Below the pieces are notes generated by a model. The model saw only the letters and a program-made list of their open reading frames with translations. It searched no databases and was not told the DNA's origin. Of a DNA stretch of 64,000 nt, positions 17,721-26,186 are shown piece after piece (position 1 is the stretch's first letter; each line of letters opens with the position of its first letter). A program made the position numbers and the translations under genes. The DNA is from CALNYX01 sp942490925 (GTDB lineage Bacteria > Chlamydiota > Chlamydiia > Chlamydiales > JAAKFR01): contig CALNYX010000017.1 of NCBI GenBank assembly GCA_942490925.1, positions 1,736,001 to 1,800,000 on the forward strand. The letters are read 5' to 3'.

Positions 17721-17748
17721 GCCGCTCCAAAAGAGCGGCTTTTTTTTT
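17721..17748 (+). terminator. Rho-independent terminator after rpsN
   Basis: GCCGCTC and GAGCGGC form a perfect stem with a CAAAA-type loop, followed by nine T residues. An A-tract precedes the stem, so it can also terminate the minus-strand gene that ends at 17769. Confidence 0.9.
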
Positions 17749-17768
17749 GTGCTCACACATTTTTTAAA

Positions 17769-18332
17769 TCAAGCAAGACCGTAATAACCCGGATTCAAAC
17801 TATCTCCTAGAAGAGTTGGATTGATAAATCCAACAACCCCTTCAAATAGCGTTGTGATCACACCAAGAGAGTTCAATCCTCTGATGGCAGCAGCATTTGC
17901 TTGGTCCCAGGTTCCGAGATAAGCGGCTGAACAGGGAAGAGCAATAATCACGTAAAGCAGTTCTCCAACTCTCTCTAGAACTCTAGCAAGGGTATAAACA
18001 AGTGCAACTACGCGGGCCCCTACTAATGAGACAAGAGTACTCTGGCTGTCATATGCTTGTTCTAGCCAAGGCTTTATTCGTGAGCTAAGTGGCTTGTTTG
18101 GCTCTTCAGGCTTAACTACTGTGTCCTCACTGTCGATGAGCAGAAGAATTGAGCTATAGAAATTGCCAAGCAAAGAGGTGGCATGATTTAAATTTTTTAT
18201 TGCTACTTCAAACGTGCGCTCAGTCATAGGCAAGCCGCAGATCGATCTGCCTGAATTGTCGACAAGAGCCTGAGGAAGGGTTAAAATAGCCGCTCCAATA
18301 CCGATGATTCCATCGACGATATATGAATGCAA
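17769..18332 (-). CDS. Membrane-associated hypothetical protein, shortened paralog of 18402-19133
   Basis: 187 aa from a TTG start (18332); no ATG is available, and the first in-frame stop upstream is close. It aligns with the neighbour from that protein's residue 40 on: VDGIIGIGAAILTLPQAL against ADGVLGALAAVLTLPQAM, and GVITTLFEGVVGFINPTLL against NVIPALFEGIIGIINPHLF. Several hydrophobic stretches suggest membrane association. The AGGAG ribosome binding site lies in a hairpin. Missing the N-terminal 40 residues, it may be a truncated copy. No family known. Confidence 0.55.
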   Translation of the reverse strand: MHSYIVDGIIGIGAAILTLPQALVDNSGRSICGLPMTERTFEVAIKNLNHATSLLGNFYSSILLLIDSEDTVVKPEEPNKPLSSRIKPWLEQAYDSQSTLVSLVGARVVALVYTLARVLERVGELLYVIIALPCSAAYLGTWDQANAAAIRGLNSLGVITTLFEGVVGFINPTLLGDSLNPGYYGLA

Positions 18333-18353
18333 GACCGCTCCTAAGAGCGGTCT
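18333..18353. promoter_or_regulatory. Hairpin covering the ribosome binding site of the 187-aa gene
   Basis: GACCGCTC and GAGCGGTC form a perfect stem with a four-base loop. In the minus-strand transcript the AGGAG ribosome binding site of the TTG start falls partly in the loop and partly in the stem. On the plus strand the hairpin is followed by TTTTTG, so it may instead act as a terminator in that direction. Confidence 0.5.
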
Positions 18354-18401
18354 TTTTGTTTAATTACTCATTCACATCACTAATATTATCGTCGCATTCC
18401 A

Positions 18402-19133
18402 TTAGGGGGGGGGCGTATATGTATAGGAATTATTAGATTCGAGGATATGCTCATTCTGTTCGAGAGCATGGTTAGCAAATAGGTGAGGGTTAATGATGCC
18501 GATGATCCCCTCAAAGAGTGCTGGAATCACATTTAGAGCCTCAAGTCCTCTGCTTGCATAACGTGTTGCATCATGACTCAAAGGAGAGAAGGGAAGCGCT
18601 ACTGCTCCATAGACAAGCTCTACAGCATATTTCAAGACGGCTGCAAGGGTATAGCCTAGGGCAGCTAGCCGCGAAACAATCTCACGTTCAAAGAAGCACT
18701 CTGCGTATTGAGCTTTTTTTATAACAGCTATTTTAGCGGGCTGAGTGTAGTCAAGGTCGCACGCTTCAGCAGGCTTGCTATCTTTTGCTGCAGGGTTGAC
18801 AGCATGGATTAATGCGCCAAAAAGCTTCGATGGAAGATTAGCAGCACTCGATAAATGTCCCACAGCCGACCGCATCGCTAAATAAGCAGATTGGCTTACT
18901 CGCCCAGAATAAGCAGTAATTTCGCTATTTATAAGTGAGAAGCCAACAGCTTCACTCATCGCCTGGGGCAGAGTGAGCACTGCAGCAAGAGCACCAAGGA
19001 CTCCATCAGCAAGGCGGGCGACTGTCCCAATAACAGCTACTCCAGCAGCATCACGTCGCTCAGTGAGGGCTAGGGTAAAGAAGGAGTTTTTTTGATATGG
19101 CAGATCAGAGGTTATTGCATCGGCAAAAGACAT
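18402..19133 (-). CDS. Membrane-associated hypothetical protein with C-terminal poly-C tract (243 aa)
   Basis: No recognised domain. Several small-residue-rich hydrophobic stretches (GVAVIGTVARLADGVLGALAAVL, LAALGYTLAAVL, ELVYGAVALPF) suggest it lies in or on a membrane. It is a paralog of the 187-aa gene downstream. The last codons before the stop are CCC CCC CCC, a run of nine C, where slippage would change the C-terminus. A lineage-specific surface or inclusion protein is plausible but unproven. Confidence 0.6.
   Translation of the reverse strand: MSFADAITSDLPYQKNSFFTLALTERRDAAGVAVIGTVARLADGVLGALAAVLTLPQAMSEAVGFSLINSEITAYSGRVSQSAYLAMRSAVGHLSSAANLPSKLFGALIHAVNPAAKDSKPAEACDLDYTQPAKIAVIKKAQYAECFFEREIVSRLAALGYTLAAVLKYAVELVYGAVALPFSPLSHDATRYASRGLEALNVIPALFEGIIGIINPHLFANHALEQNEHILESNNSYTYTPPP
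18405..18413. repeat. Homopolymer of nine G (C on the coding strand) at the stop of the 243-aa gene
   Basis: The tract directly precedes the stop codon. Ten C would bypass the stop and add 13 mostly acidic residues (LMECDDNISDVNE); eight C would give the short tail PPPNGMRR. Poly-G/C tracts of this length are known slippage sites in chlamydial pmp genes. Confidence 0.6.
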
Positions 19134-19143
19134 ACTTTTTCTC

Positions 19144-19560
19144 CTAGTTGTTTTGAAATTCTTCTTTGACCTCAGGAAGATCTGAAAGCTGTTTCCACTC
19201 TTTCATACCCTCTCCCCAGATCAAGGTTTCATCTTTTAAAATTTTCTTTTTCCAGTTATCAGCAAGGTCCGGAAATTCAATCGGTCCTTTCTGCTGGTTA
19301 TTTTTTGGGTCGAGGTAGTACCACATCTTTAGCCAAGCATCGCTCCTGGGTCGAGGTCTAGGCGCAGCTTTTTTGGGCTGAGGGCTGTTTTTTGGTAGAA
19401 TGTAAAAAAGAATGACTCCAAAAATGCCGAGAATCAGGCCTGTAAAAAACCAAATAAGCGGTGGCTTGCCATTTTTTTTGGCTAAATAAGCGCAAATGCT
19501 GCCAAACATGGTCCAGATAAGCAAGAGATTGATCAGTGGTAAGGTTTCCATAATTGCCAT
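19144..19560 (-). CDS. Two-span membrane protein with C-terminal GYF_2-like domain
   Basis: 138 aa, or 135 if it starts at the second ATG. Two membrane segments (about residues 8-27 and 35-56) are followed by a Pro/Lys-rich linker and a soluble domain with WYYLDPKNNQQKGPIEF and TLIWGEGMKEWKQL, the pattern of GYF_2 (DUF4339) domains. Those domains are thought to bind peptides. It lies 10 bases before the 243-aa gene, in the same direction. Confidence 0.6.
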   Translation of the reverse strand: MAIMETLPLINLLLIWTMFGSICAYLAKKNGKPPLIWFFTGLILGIFGVILFYILPKNSPQPKKAAPRPRPRSDAWLKMWYYLDPKNNQQKGPIEFPDLADNWKKKILKDETLIWGEGMKEWKQLSDLPEVKEEFQNN

Positions 19561-19689
19561 CCATTTTACAGGTTAGAGTAATTTTTCACCATGTATTTAT
19601 AAGATTCTGTAAAGGAGGTAAAACGATGTTGAATAATACCTTTATGTGGCATATATTTTGTGTCACGGGGGTATCCCAAGAGGTATAGT

Positions 19690-20139
19690 ATGACAGAAAG
19701 TTTAGATACAAAAGAATTCGAGCTGCCAAAAACAATTTTTAGCAGAGATATTGAGACGCGTGTGATTCAAGTAATCATTTTAAATACGTTGCATCGTGTG
19801 GAAGGTGTGAGCTTGATGGGTGGAACATTAATTGATTCACTTCTGGGCAGGGAAGTTGAGCGTGTCAAGGGTATCACTGTTGAGCAAGATAGCAAGAATC
19901 ATCTTCTCAAAGTCAAGATTGAAGTGAATATGCACTATGGCGTTTCCATTCCAGACAAGTCAGAAGAGGTTCAACAGCAGGTTGTAGAAGAAATCACAAA
20001 ACTGACTGGTTTGCACGTCGCATCTGTTCACATCATTGTGAAAGGGCTCAATGTTCAAGTTGAGAAAGAAGAACAGAGTTATCCAGCTTCGCTTTTAGAG
20101 GAAGAGGACGCGATTGAAGAAGAGTTGAAGAAAAGCTAA
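19690..20139 (+). CDS. Asp23/Gls24 family envelope stress protein
   Basis: 149 aa from ATG 19690, behind AAGAGG; an upstream in-frame GTG is less likely. It has the Asp23 layout: ISRDIETRVIQVIILNTLHRVEGVSLMGG, VKVKIEVNMHYGVSIPD and the conserved SVHIIVKGL near the end. The family is anchored at the membrane by AmaP-type partners, and the next gene has that form. The stop overlaps the next start by TAATG. Confidence 0.75.
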   Translation: MTESLDTKEFELPKTIFSRDIETRVIQVIILNTLHRVEGVSLMGGTLIDSLLGREVERVKGITVEQDSKNHLLKVKIEVNMHYGVSIPDKSEEVQQQVVEEITKLTGLHVASVHIIVKGLNVQVEKEEQSYPASLLEEEDAIEEELKKS

Positions 20140-20642
20140 TGCGCACGGAAAATGTGCTGATTAGCTTAGTAGCTCTGCTGCTAGGTCTCTTGCTGTTGAT
20201 TTTTGGCGTGCTGTTTGTAAGCTCTGCCTATTTCTCTATTTTTGAAGCGACAATGGTGAGCTATTTTTCAGCGCATCTTTTTAAAATTGGAGTGATTTCA
20301 CTTCTATTTGCCTTTGTCCTTTTGGGAGCATTTTGTGCTTTGAGTAGACGACGCTATCTGCTTGTAAAGATGGGGGGCTTTTCAATTCAAGATCGTGTGC
20401 TCGGTGAGCTTGCGCAAAAGAGTTTAGAGTCGCTCTTTTCAACTGGAGAGGTGAGCTGTGATGTGCTAGTGCGAGGTAAGAAGAGAGTGGAGGTGATTGC
20501 AAATCTTCCCTTTACTGAAGAGGAAGAGCAGGTGCTTGAAGAGGTCGAGTCGGTGTTACAGGAGGCATTTGCGCAGAGCTGTGGAATCAAACATGAGTTT
20601 TTATTGAATGTCAGCTTCAGAGATCAAATTTCCAAAGGTTGA
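20139..20642 (+). CDS. AmaP-like two-span membrane protein
   Basis: 167 aa with two membrane segments (about residues 8-30 and 48-68) followed by a cytoplasmic domain containing RVLGELAQKSLESLF and VEVIANLPFTEEEE. This is the form of alkaline shock membrane anchor AmaP, which tethers Asp23 in Firmicutes. Its place directly after the asp23-like gene supports a joint role in envelope stress. Its end overlaps the permease gene by 35 bases. Confidence 0.6.
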   Translation: MRTENVLISLVALLLGLLLLIFGVLFVSSAYFSIFEATMVSYFSAHLFKIGVISLLFAFVLLGAFCALSRRRYLLVKMGGFSIQDRVLGELAQKSLESLFSTGEVSCDVLVRGKKRVEVIANLPFTEEEEQVLEEVESVLQEAFAQSCGIKHEFLLNVSFRDQISKG

Positions 20643-21933
20643 TGCCTTTTTCAAGCTCAGTGAGCGGCAAACTTCGGTGCGCAGTGAATTGATTGCTGGA
20701 GGCACCTGTTTTCTAACAATTGCCTATATCTTTATCTTAGTGCCTTCGATGCTTTCCCAGGTAGGAATTGATTTTGGTACGGCAATGACTGCCACTGTGT
20801 TGACTGCTCTTTATTCAACGCTGCTTGTCGCTTTTTTAGCGAACTATCCTTTTGTCATTGGCCCTGGCGTTTCGATGGTTGCCTACATCGCGTATGCGAT
20901 GATTTCAAAACAGCAGATGCCGTGGCAAGTTGCACTGGGGATCACGTTTCTAACAGGTGCTACCCTGTTAGTTCTTAACATTCTTAAAATTCGCGCATTG
21001 ATCATTCAGACAGTTCCCTACTGCTTGCGCATTGGAACGACATCAGGGATAGGCCTTTTTCTTGCTGTGATTGGATTGAAAAATGCTGGGCTACTTGTGC
21101 GTGCGGGGGAGGCCTTCTCTTTCGGCGATCCAACTTCTTTCACACATCTGATGGCAGCGGCTGGATTGATCATCATCACACTACTGCTGCTTTTTCGTAT
21201 TCCTGGCGCCTTTTTCTTTGGGATCATCACGGTTTGGATCATCAGCGCTTTTTTTGGAAAAATTACTTGGAATGGATTCATGTCACTTCCAGCGCCTCTT
21301 TCGTTTGATCATATAAATATTCAAGAAACCTTGAACATCAAGTATTTGGGGCCATTTATTTCGCTTCTGTTTGTAGCGCTTTTTGACTCAACGGGTAGTG
21401 TACTTGCTTTGGCACATCGAGCTGGTTTTGTTCAGGAGGGGGAGCGTGACTGTCACATTCCGCGTATTCAACAGGTTTTCATGTGTGACTCAACTGGGAC
21501 GATGCTCTCAGGTCTATTTGGGACAGCGCCAACTTCGATCTATCTCGAATCGGCTGCTGGTATTGGAAGTGGTGGACGCAGTGGCTTGACGAGCATTGCC
21601 GTCGCTCTATTTTTTGTTGCACTGCTCTTTTTTTCCCCTTTTGTGACATCGATTCCATTTTTTGCTACAGCTCCTGTGCTTTTGATCATCGGTGGCTCAA
21701 TGCTCGGACAGCTTAGGGAGCTTGATTGGAAGGATGTGACCAATTGGGTGCCTGCAATCTTGACACTCGTTTTGATTCCGATGACGTTTAATGTGGCGCT
21801 TGGCATTGGCATCGGCTACATGACCTACTGTCTCTTGAAACTGCTCACTGCTAAGATGAATGAGGTGCACTGGTTTTCGTGGATTTTAGCGCTCTTTTTC
21901 CTGGCTAAGTTTATTCTCTTTCCAAGCAGCTAA
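20608..21933 (+). CDS. AzgA-type NCS2 purine permease
   Basis: 441 aa, about 12 membrane segments. The VIGPGVSMVAYIAY segment matches the AzgA signature (GPGMGLNAYF), and the later FGTAPTSIYLESAAGIGSGGRSG matches the NCS2 substrate loop. AzgA members import hypoxanthine, guanine or adenine with protons, which would suit a purine-scavenging intracellular bacterium. The start lies inside the previous gene; the last 48 bases overlap the convergent uvrC end. Confidence 0.85.
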   Translation: MSASEIKFPKVDAFFKLSERQTSVRSELIAGGTCFLTIAYIFILVPSMLSQVGIDFGTAMTATVLTALYSTLLVAFLANYPFVIGPGVSMVAYIAYAMISKQQMPWQVALGITFLTGATLLVLNILKIRALIIQTVPYCLRIGTTSGIGLFLAVIGLKNAGLLVRAGEAFSFGDPTSFTHLMAAAGLIIITLLLLFRIPGAFFFGIITVWIISAFFGKITWNGFMSLPAPLSFDHINIQETLNIKYLGPFISLLFVALFDSTGSVLALAHRAGFVQEGERDCHIPRIQQVFMCDSTGTMLSGLFGTAPTSIYLESAAGIGSGGRSGLTSIAVALFFVALLFFSPFVTSIPFFATAPVLLIIGGSMLGQLRELDWKDVTNWVPAILTLVLIPMTFNVALGIGIGYMTYCLLKLLTAKMNEVHWFSWILALFFLAKFILFPSS

Positions 21934-23700
21934 CGCTTTGAGATCCCGTTTGGTGATCCCTTCCACTTCCAGCCACTGCTCTGCGCTTGCTTCTAAAATG
22001 CGTTTGAGACTCCCAAAGTGGGCGAGCAGCCGTTTCTTTTTCACGGGGCCAATCCCTTCAATGCTATCTAGCTCTGAGGTGAAGTAGCGGGTTTTACGTC
22101 GCTTCTTCTGAAAGGTGATAGCAAAACGGTGTGTCTCATCACGGATCTCCTGCAATAGAAAAAGGATGGGGGAGTTGAATTTGAGAAGTAGAGGCTCTGC
22201 CCTATCTGGAAAAAAGAGTCTCTCTTGAGTAATTCCTTTGTCGTGACGTCCTTTTTCTTTGGCAACACCCATTACATCGACAGTGCTGATATTTAGGGCT
22301 GCAAGCGTCTTAAGTGCGGTGTTGAGATGTCCCTTGCCTCCATCGATGAGAATAAGGTCGGGGAGCACTTCTGCTTGTTTGAAACGGCGGGTGAGCACTT
22401 CGCGAAGAGCTGCGTAATCATCGCTCGTCGCCACTTTGTATTTGCGGTAGGATTTGGGATCTTTTTTTCCATCTGTAAATACGACCATTGCACTGACGGG
22501 ATCACTTCCAGAGATGTTGGAGGTGTCAAAGCACTCGATGCGCTCAGGAAAATGCGTGAGTTTCAACTCCTCTTCCATTGCCATCAAGACATGTGTACGA
22601 TCTTTTTCAGGCTCTTTGTTGAGATGTACTTTTGCATTGAGGTTGGCCATCTCAACTAGGTCATGTTTGTCACCCCTTAGCGGTGTGAGAAGTTTGAGCT
22701 CGAGGATCGTGCCTAGCAATTCACTCTCTGCAAGAGCAAAGGGGAGTAGAAGCAGTGAGGGGAGCTCTTCGCGCCCCTCATAGTGTTGCAAAATGAAGGA
22801 AGTTAAAATCGCTTCATCGGCTTGGGCGCATTCTGAAGCGAGATAGTCGTGGGAGGCGACGAGCTTTCCATCACGATATTGCATTTGCGTGAGTGCTACA
22901 CGTTCTTGCTTCCGTTGAAATCCGATGACATCAAGATCTTTACGGCCCGCCTTCTCGATTTTTTGTTTTTCAAGGGTTGCTGCGATGAATTTGAGTGTGC
23001 GATGGATTTTCTCCGCTTTTTCAAAGGCAAGAGCTTCCATTGCTGCTTCTCGCTCCTGCTGGAGTTTTTTGATAATGGTTTTATCTTTTCCCTTCAAAAA
23101 CTCAATGACGTGTTCGACAAGCGTATCATACTCCTGTTTGCTACATTTTTTGACACAAGGGGCTAGGCATTTTTTCATCTCATAGAGGATGCAAGGGCGT
23201 GTGCGCGCTTTGAGTTCTTGATCAGAGCACTGTCTGAGTGGGAAAAGGGTGCGTAGCAAGTTGAGTGTTTCGCGCGCAGCATACGATTTTGTGTAGGGGC
23301 CAAAGTAGAGATTCCCTTTTGGGGGCCTTCCTTTGTAGCGCGCCACTTTGATCATGGGCCACTGATGTTTGTGGTTGATCATCAAGCTGAAGAAGGATTT
23401 ATCATCTTTGAGCAGGATGTTGTATTTGGGTTGATGTTTCTTGATCAGGGTATTTTCAAGTAGAAGCGCCTCTTTTTCAGAGGTGACGACAATGGTATCT
23501 ATGTTTGCTACTTGACTGGTGAGAAAGGGGATCATCATCCGCCCATCGCGTCCAGGAACAAAGTATTGCTTAATCCGCACTTTGAGATTTTTGGCTTTCC
23601 CAATATAGAGGATTTTGCCGCGCGCGTTTTTCATCAGATAGACGCCGGGCCGAGCGGGAAAGCGGTTAAAAGAGAAGGAGCTGTTGCTCTTTGCGTTCAT
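21886..23700 (-). CDS. uvrC: Excinuclease ABC subunit C
   Basis: Nucleotide excision repair nuclease that incises on both sides of a lesion. From Met at 23700 it has 604 aa: GIY-YIG domain (PGVYLMKNARGKILYIGKAKNL), UvrB-binding region, RNase H-like nuclease core (ECFDTSNISGSDPVSAMVVF, LILIDGGKGHL) and C-terminal HhH motif (IEGIGPVKKKRLLAHFG). An eight-residue upstream extension is possible. It overlaps mutS by 35 bases. Confidence 0.95.
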   Translation of the reverse strand: MNAKSNSSFSFNRFPARPGVYLMKNARGKILYIGKAKNLKVRIKQYFVPGRDGRMMIPFLTSQVANIDTIVVTSEKEALLLENTLIKKHQPKYNILLKDDKSFFSLMINHKHQWPMIKVARYKGRPPKGNLYFGPYTKSYAARETLNLLRTLFPLRQCSDQELKARTRPCILYEMKKCLAPCVKKCSKQEYDTLVEHVIEFLKGKDKTIIKKLQQEREAAMEALAFEKAEKIHRTLKFIAATLEKQKIEKAGRKDLDVIGFQRKQERVALTQMQYRDGKLVASHDYLASECAQADEAILTSFILQHYEGREELPSLLLLPFALAESELLGTILELKLLTPLRGDKHDLVEMANLNAKVHLNKEPEKDRTHVLMAMEEELKLTHFPERIECFDTSNISGSDPVSAMVVFTDGKKDPKSYRKYKVATSDDYAALREVLTRRFKQAEVLPDLILIDGGKGHLNTALKTLAALNISTVDVMGVAKEKGRHDKGITQERLFFPDRAEPLLLKFNSPILFLLQEIRDETHRFAITFQKKRRKTRYFTSELDSIEGIGPVKKKRLLAHFGSLKRILEASAEQWLEVEGITKRDLKALAAWKENKLSQEKER

Positions 23701-26077
23701 GTGCTTTTGCTTTTTTCGATTCAAGCTTTTTGAGTGTCTCTTGTGCGCGCGAGATCACACTGAAAGGTAGACCCGCAAGCCGAGCAACGTGGATGCCGTA
23801 GCTCTTGTCGGCACCACCTTTGACTATCCGATGGAGAAAAACAATCTCATCTTGCAGTTCATCAACAGCTGCATGGTAGTTCTCTGCAGTGGTAAAGGCT
23901 TTTTCAAGGTCTGTTAACTCCCAATAATGCGTGGCAAAAAGGGTTTTGGCATTAGTGGAGAGAAGATGTTCAGCAACCGCCCATGCAATTGAAATGCCAT
24001 CATATGTGCTTGTTCCACGTCCAATCTCATCGAGAATCACAAGAGAACGCGGTGTGACATTATTCAGAATGTTTGCTGTTTCACTCATCTCGACCATAAA
24101 GGTCGATTGCCCACGTGAAAGATCGTCGTTGGCGCCAATACGTGTGAAAATTTTGTCGACAACGCCGATATGTGCAGATTTTGCAGGGACAAAGCTTCCC
24201 ATCTGCGCCATAATAGTAAGCAGTGCAACTTGCCGAATATAGGTCGATTTTCCCGCCATGTTAGGCCCAGTGATCACCATCAGACGCATTTCATCTAGTT
24301 TGGTGTCGTTGGGAATGAACTGCTCACGCTGTATGACAGCTTCAATGATAGGATGTCTCCCCCCAATAATCTCAAGGCGATCGCTCTCATCAACGGTTGG
24401 ACGGACATAGTCGCGCTCTGATGCCACTTGTGCAAGGGAGTGAACAGTGTCGAGAAAAGCAATCGCATTGGCCAGACCGAAGATCGTGTCAGAAAAGGTG
24501 ATGAGTTGCTCTTTGAGCTCTCCAAAGAGTTTAGTCTCGAGAGAATGAATCTTCTCTTCAGCTGTCAGCACCTTCTGTTCATACTCTTTCAAAATAGGAG
24601 AGATGAACCGCTCTGAGTTGACTAAGGTCTGCCGTCTTTGGAAACTCTCTGGCATCAGGTGCGCTTGTCCTTTGCTCACCTCGATGTAGTAGCCAAAGAC
24701 TCTGTTATAGCTCACCTTCAAGTTTTTGATGCCCGTCTGCTCTTTCACTTCGACTTGGTAACGAGCAAGCCACGCTTTTCCATCAGTTGTAAGTGAGCGC
24801 AACTCATCGAGCTCTTGGTGATACCCCTCTTTGAAAATGCGCCCCTCTCCAAAACGGATTGGAGGCTCTTCGACAAGCGCCTCATCAAGCAGTTTGATCA
24901 GTTCGCTCACATCAACGAGACGATAGGCGCAAGCAGTGAGCGCTTCCATTCCATCAAGAGCAGCGCGCAGCGGCGCAACATGGTGCAAGGAGAGTCCAAG
25001 CGCTTTGAAATCGCGTGGATTGGCGAATCCAGCTGAAACTTTAGTCATGAGCCTTTCAAGATCGCGCACACCTTGCAGCTCTTTGCGCACCTTTGCGCGC
25101 ACAGTGTAGGCAAAGTAGAGCGCTTCGATCACATTTTGACGCTGCTCGATTTTTTCAACTGAGAGCAACGGTTTTTTCACCCACTCTCGCAATAGACGCC
25201 CTCCCATCGGCGTGGCAGTCTGATCGAGAATATTGAGCAACGTATTTTTCTTCTCGCCCATCAAGCTTTCAGTGAGCTCCAAATTGCGTAAACAGATCCT
25301 ATCGAGGGCAAGCACATCGCCTACATTGTAGGGGGTGATGTGGTGGATATGTTTGATGGGCAGAGAGAGCTCATCGTGCACATAGCTCAAGAGCGCTCCA
25401 GCTGCATTAATTGCAGCAACCATTCCCTTCAAACCAAAACCATCCAAGTGTGCTACCCTAAAGTGCTCTGTGAGATAGCGAGAAGCCGTTTTATGTTCAA
25501 ACTGCCACTCCTCTTGAAAAGAGAGAAGGATCTCATCTTGGAAAAGTGCGGCATGTTTTTCATGAAACTTTTTCGAGACAACAAGCTCAGAGGGATGAAC
25601 ACGAAAGAGCTCATTGAGAAGCTCTTTCTCTTCGTCAAATTCGACCACTTTAAAGGCACCTGTAGTCACTTCCAAAAGGGCAAGGCCAAATAGTGTTCCG
25701 ACACGTGAAAGAGCAGCAATGTAGTTGCTTGTTTTATCACTCAGTAGCGACGAGCTCACAACCGTTCCAGGAGTGACAACGCGCACGATTTCCCGTTTAA
25801 CAAGTCCTTTGGTTTGCTTGGGATCTTCCGTTTGCTCAGCAATGGCAATCTTGTGACCTTTGGCAACTAAACGGTCGATATAGTTGTCAGCCGCGTGCCA
25901 CGGAACACCGCACATCGGAATCTCTTGCCGCTTTGTCAACGTGAGGTCGAGCTGTTGGGCTATTATGACAGCATCGTCGTGAAAGGCCTCGTAAAAGTCG
26001 CCCATGCGAAAGAAGAGAAGCATCCCTTTAGCCGCTTTTTTACAACTCTCCCACTGCTGCATCATTGGTGTAGACAT
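23666..26077 (-). CDS. mutS: DNA mismatch repair protein MutS
   Basis: 803 aa. N-terminal mismatch-recognition domain with GDFYEAFHDDA (the Phe-x-Glu wedge), connector, lever, and the C-terminal ABC ATPase with Walker A TGPNMAGKSTYIRQVALL, Walker B LVILDEIGRGTSTYDG and the conserved THYWEL His. It binds mismatches after replication. The 3' end overlaps uvrC, so the two repair genes are co-transcribed. Confidence 0.97.
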   Translation of the reverse strand: MSTPMMQQWESCKKAAKGMLLFFRMGDFYEAFHDDAVIIAQQLDLTLTKRQEIPMCGVPWHAADNYIDRLVAKGHKIAIAEQTEDPKQTKGLVKREIVRVVTPGTVVSSSLLSDKTSNYIAALSRVGTLFGLALLEVTTGAFKVVEFDEEKELLNELFRVHPSELVVSKKFHEKHAALFQDEILLSFQEEWQFEHKTASRYLTEHFRVAHLDGFGLKGMVAAINAAGALLSYVHDELSLPIKHIHHITPYNVGDVLALDRICLRNLELTESLMGEKKNTLLNILDQTATPMGGRLLREWVKKPLLSVEKIEQRQNVIEALYFAYTVRAKVRKELQGVRDLERLMTKVSAGFANPRDFKALGLSLHHVAPLRAALDGMEALTACAYRLVDVSELIKLLDEALVEEPPIRFGEGRIFKEGYHQELDELRSLTTDGKAWLARYQVEVKEQTGIKNLKVSYNRVFGYYIEVSKGQAHLMPESFQRRQTLVNSERFISPILKEYEQKVLTAEEKIHSLETKLFGELKEQLITFSDTIFGLANAIAFLDTVHSLAQVASERDYVRPTVDESDRLEIIGGRHPIIEAVIQREQFIPNDTKLDEMRLMVITGPNMAGKSTYIRQVALLTIMAQMGSFVPAKSAHIGVVDKIFTRIGANDDLSRGQSTFMVEMSETANILNNVTPRSLVILDEIGRGTSTYDGISIAWAVAEHLLSTNAKTLFATHYWELTDLEKAFTTAENYHAAVDELQDEIVFLHRIVKGGADKSYGIHVARLAGLPFSVISRAQETLKKLESKKAKAHERKEQQLLLF

Positions 26078-26169
26078 GGAGAAGAAGCTACCAGAGAGGA
26101 TTTTCTAAGTCAATCATACAGGAAGTAGAATGTGAATATATTTATTTAATATATTTTTTAATTAGTTTG

Positions 26170-26181
26170 TTGTATAATAAT
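26170..26181 (+). promoter_or_regulatory. -10 box directly in front of the F-box gene (possible leaderless start)
   Basis: TTGTATAATAAT lies 17 bases from its first base to the ATG at 26187. A start about seven bases after TATAAT would leave a leader of only 0-3 bases. No ribosome binding site is visible. The same 12-mer with the same spacing precedes the first C48 protease (38049-38060). The -35 region here is weak. Confidence 0.5.
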
Positions 26182-26186
26182 TAACT

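Noticed and set aside
18333..18353. Terminator of the 243-aa gene
   Set aside because: On that strand the stem is followed by TTGC, not by a T-run, and it sits over the next start; a role in translation seems at least as likely.
22327..22783. Plus-strand frames inside uvrC
   Set aside because: Opposite-strand shadows of a certain gene; no start context or family similarity.
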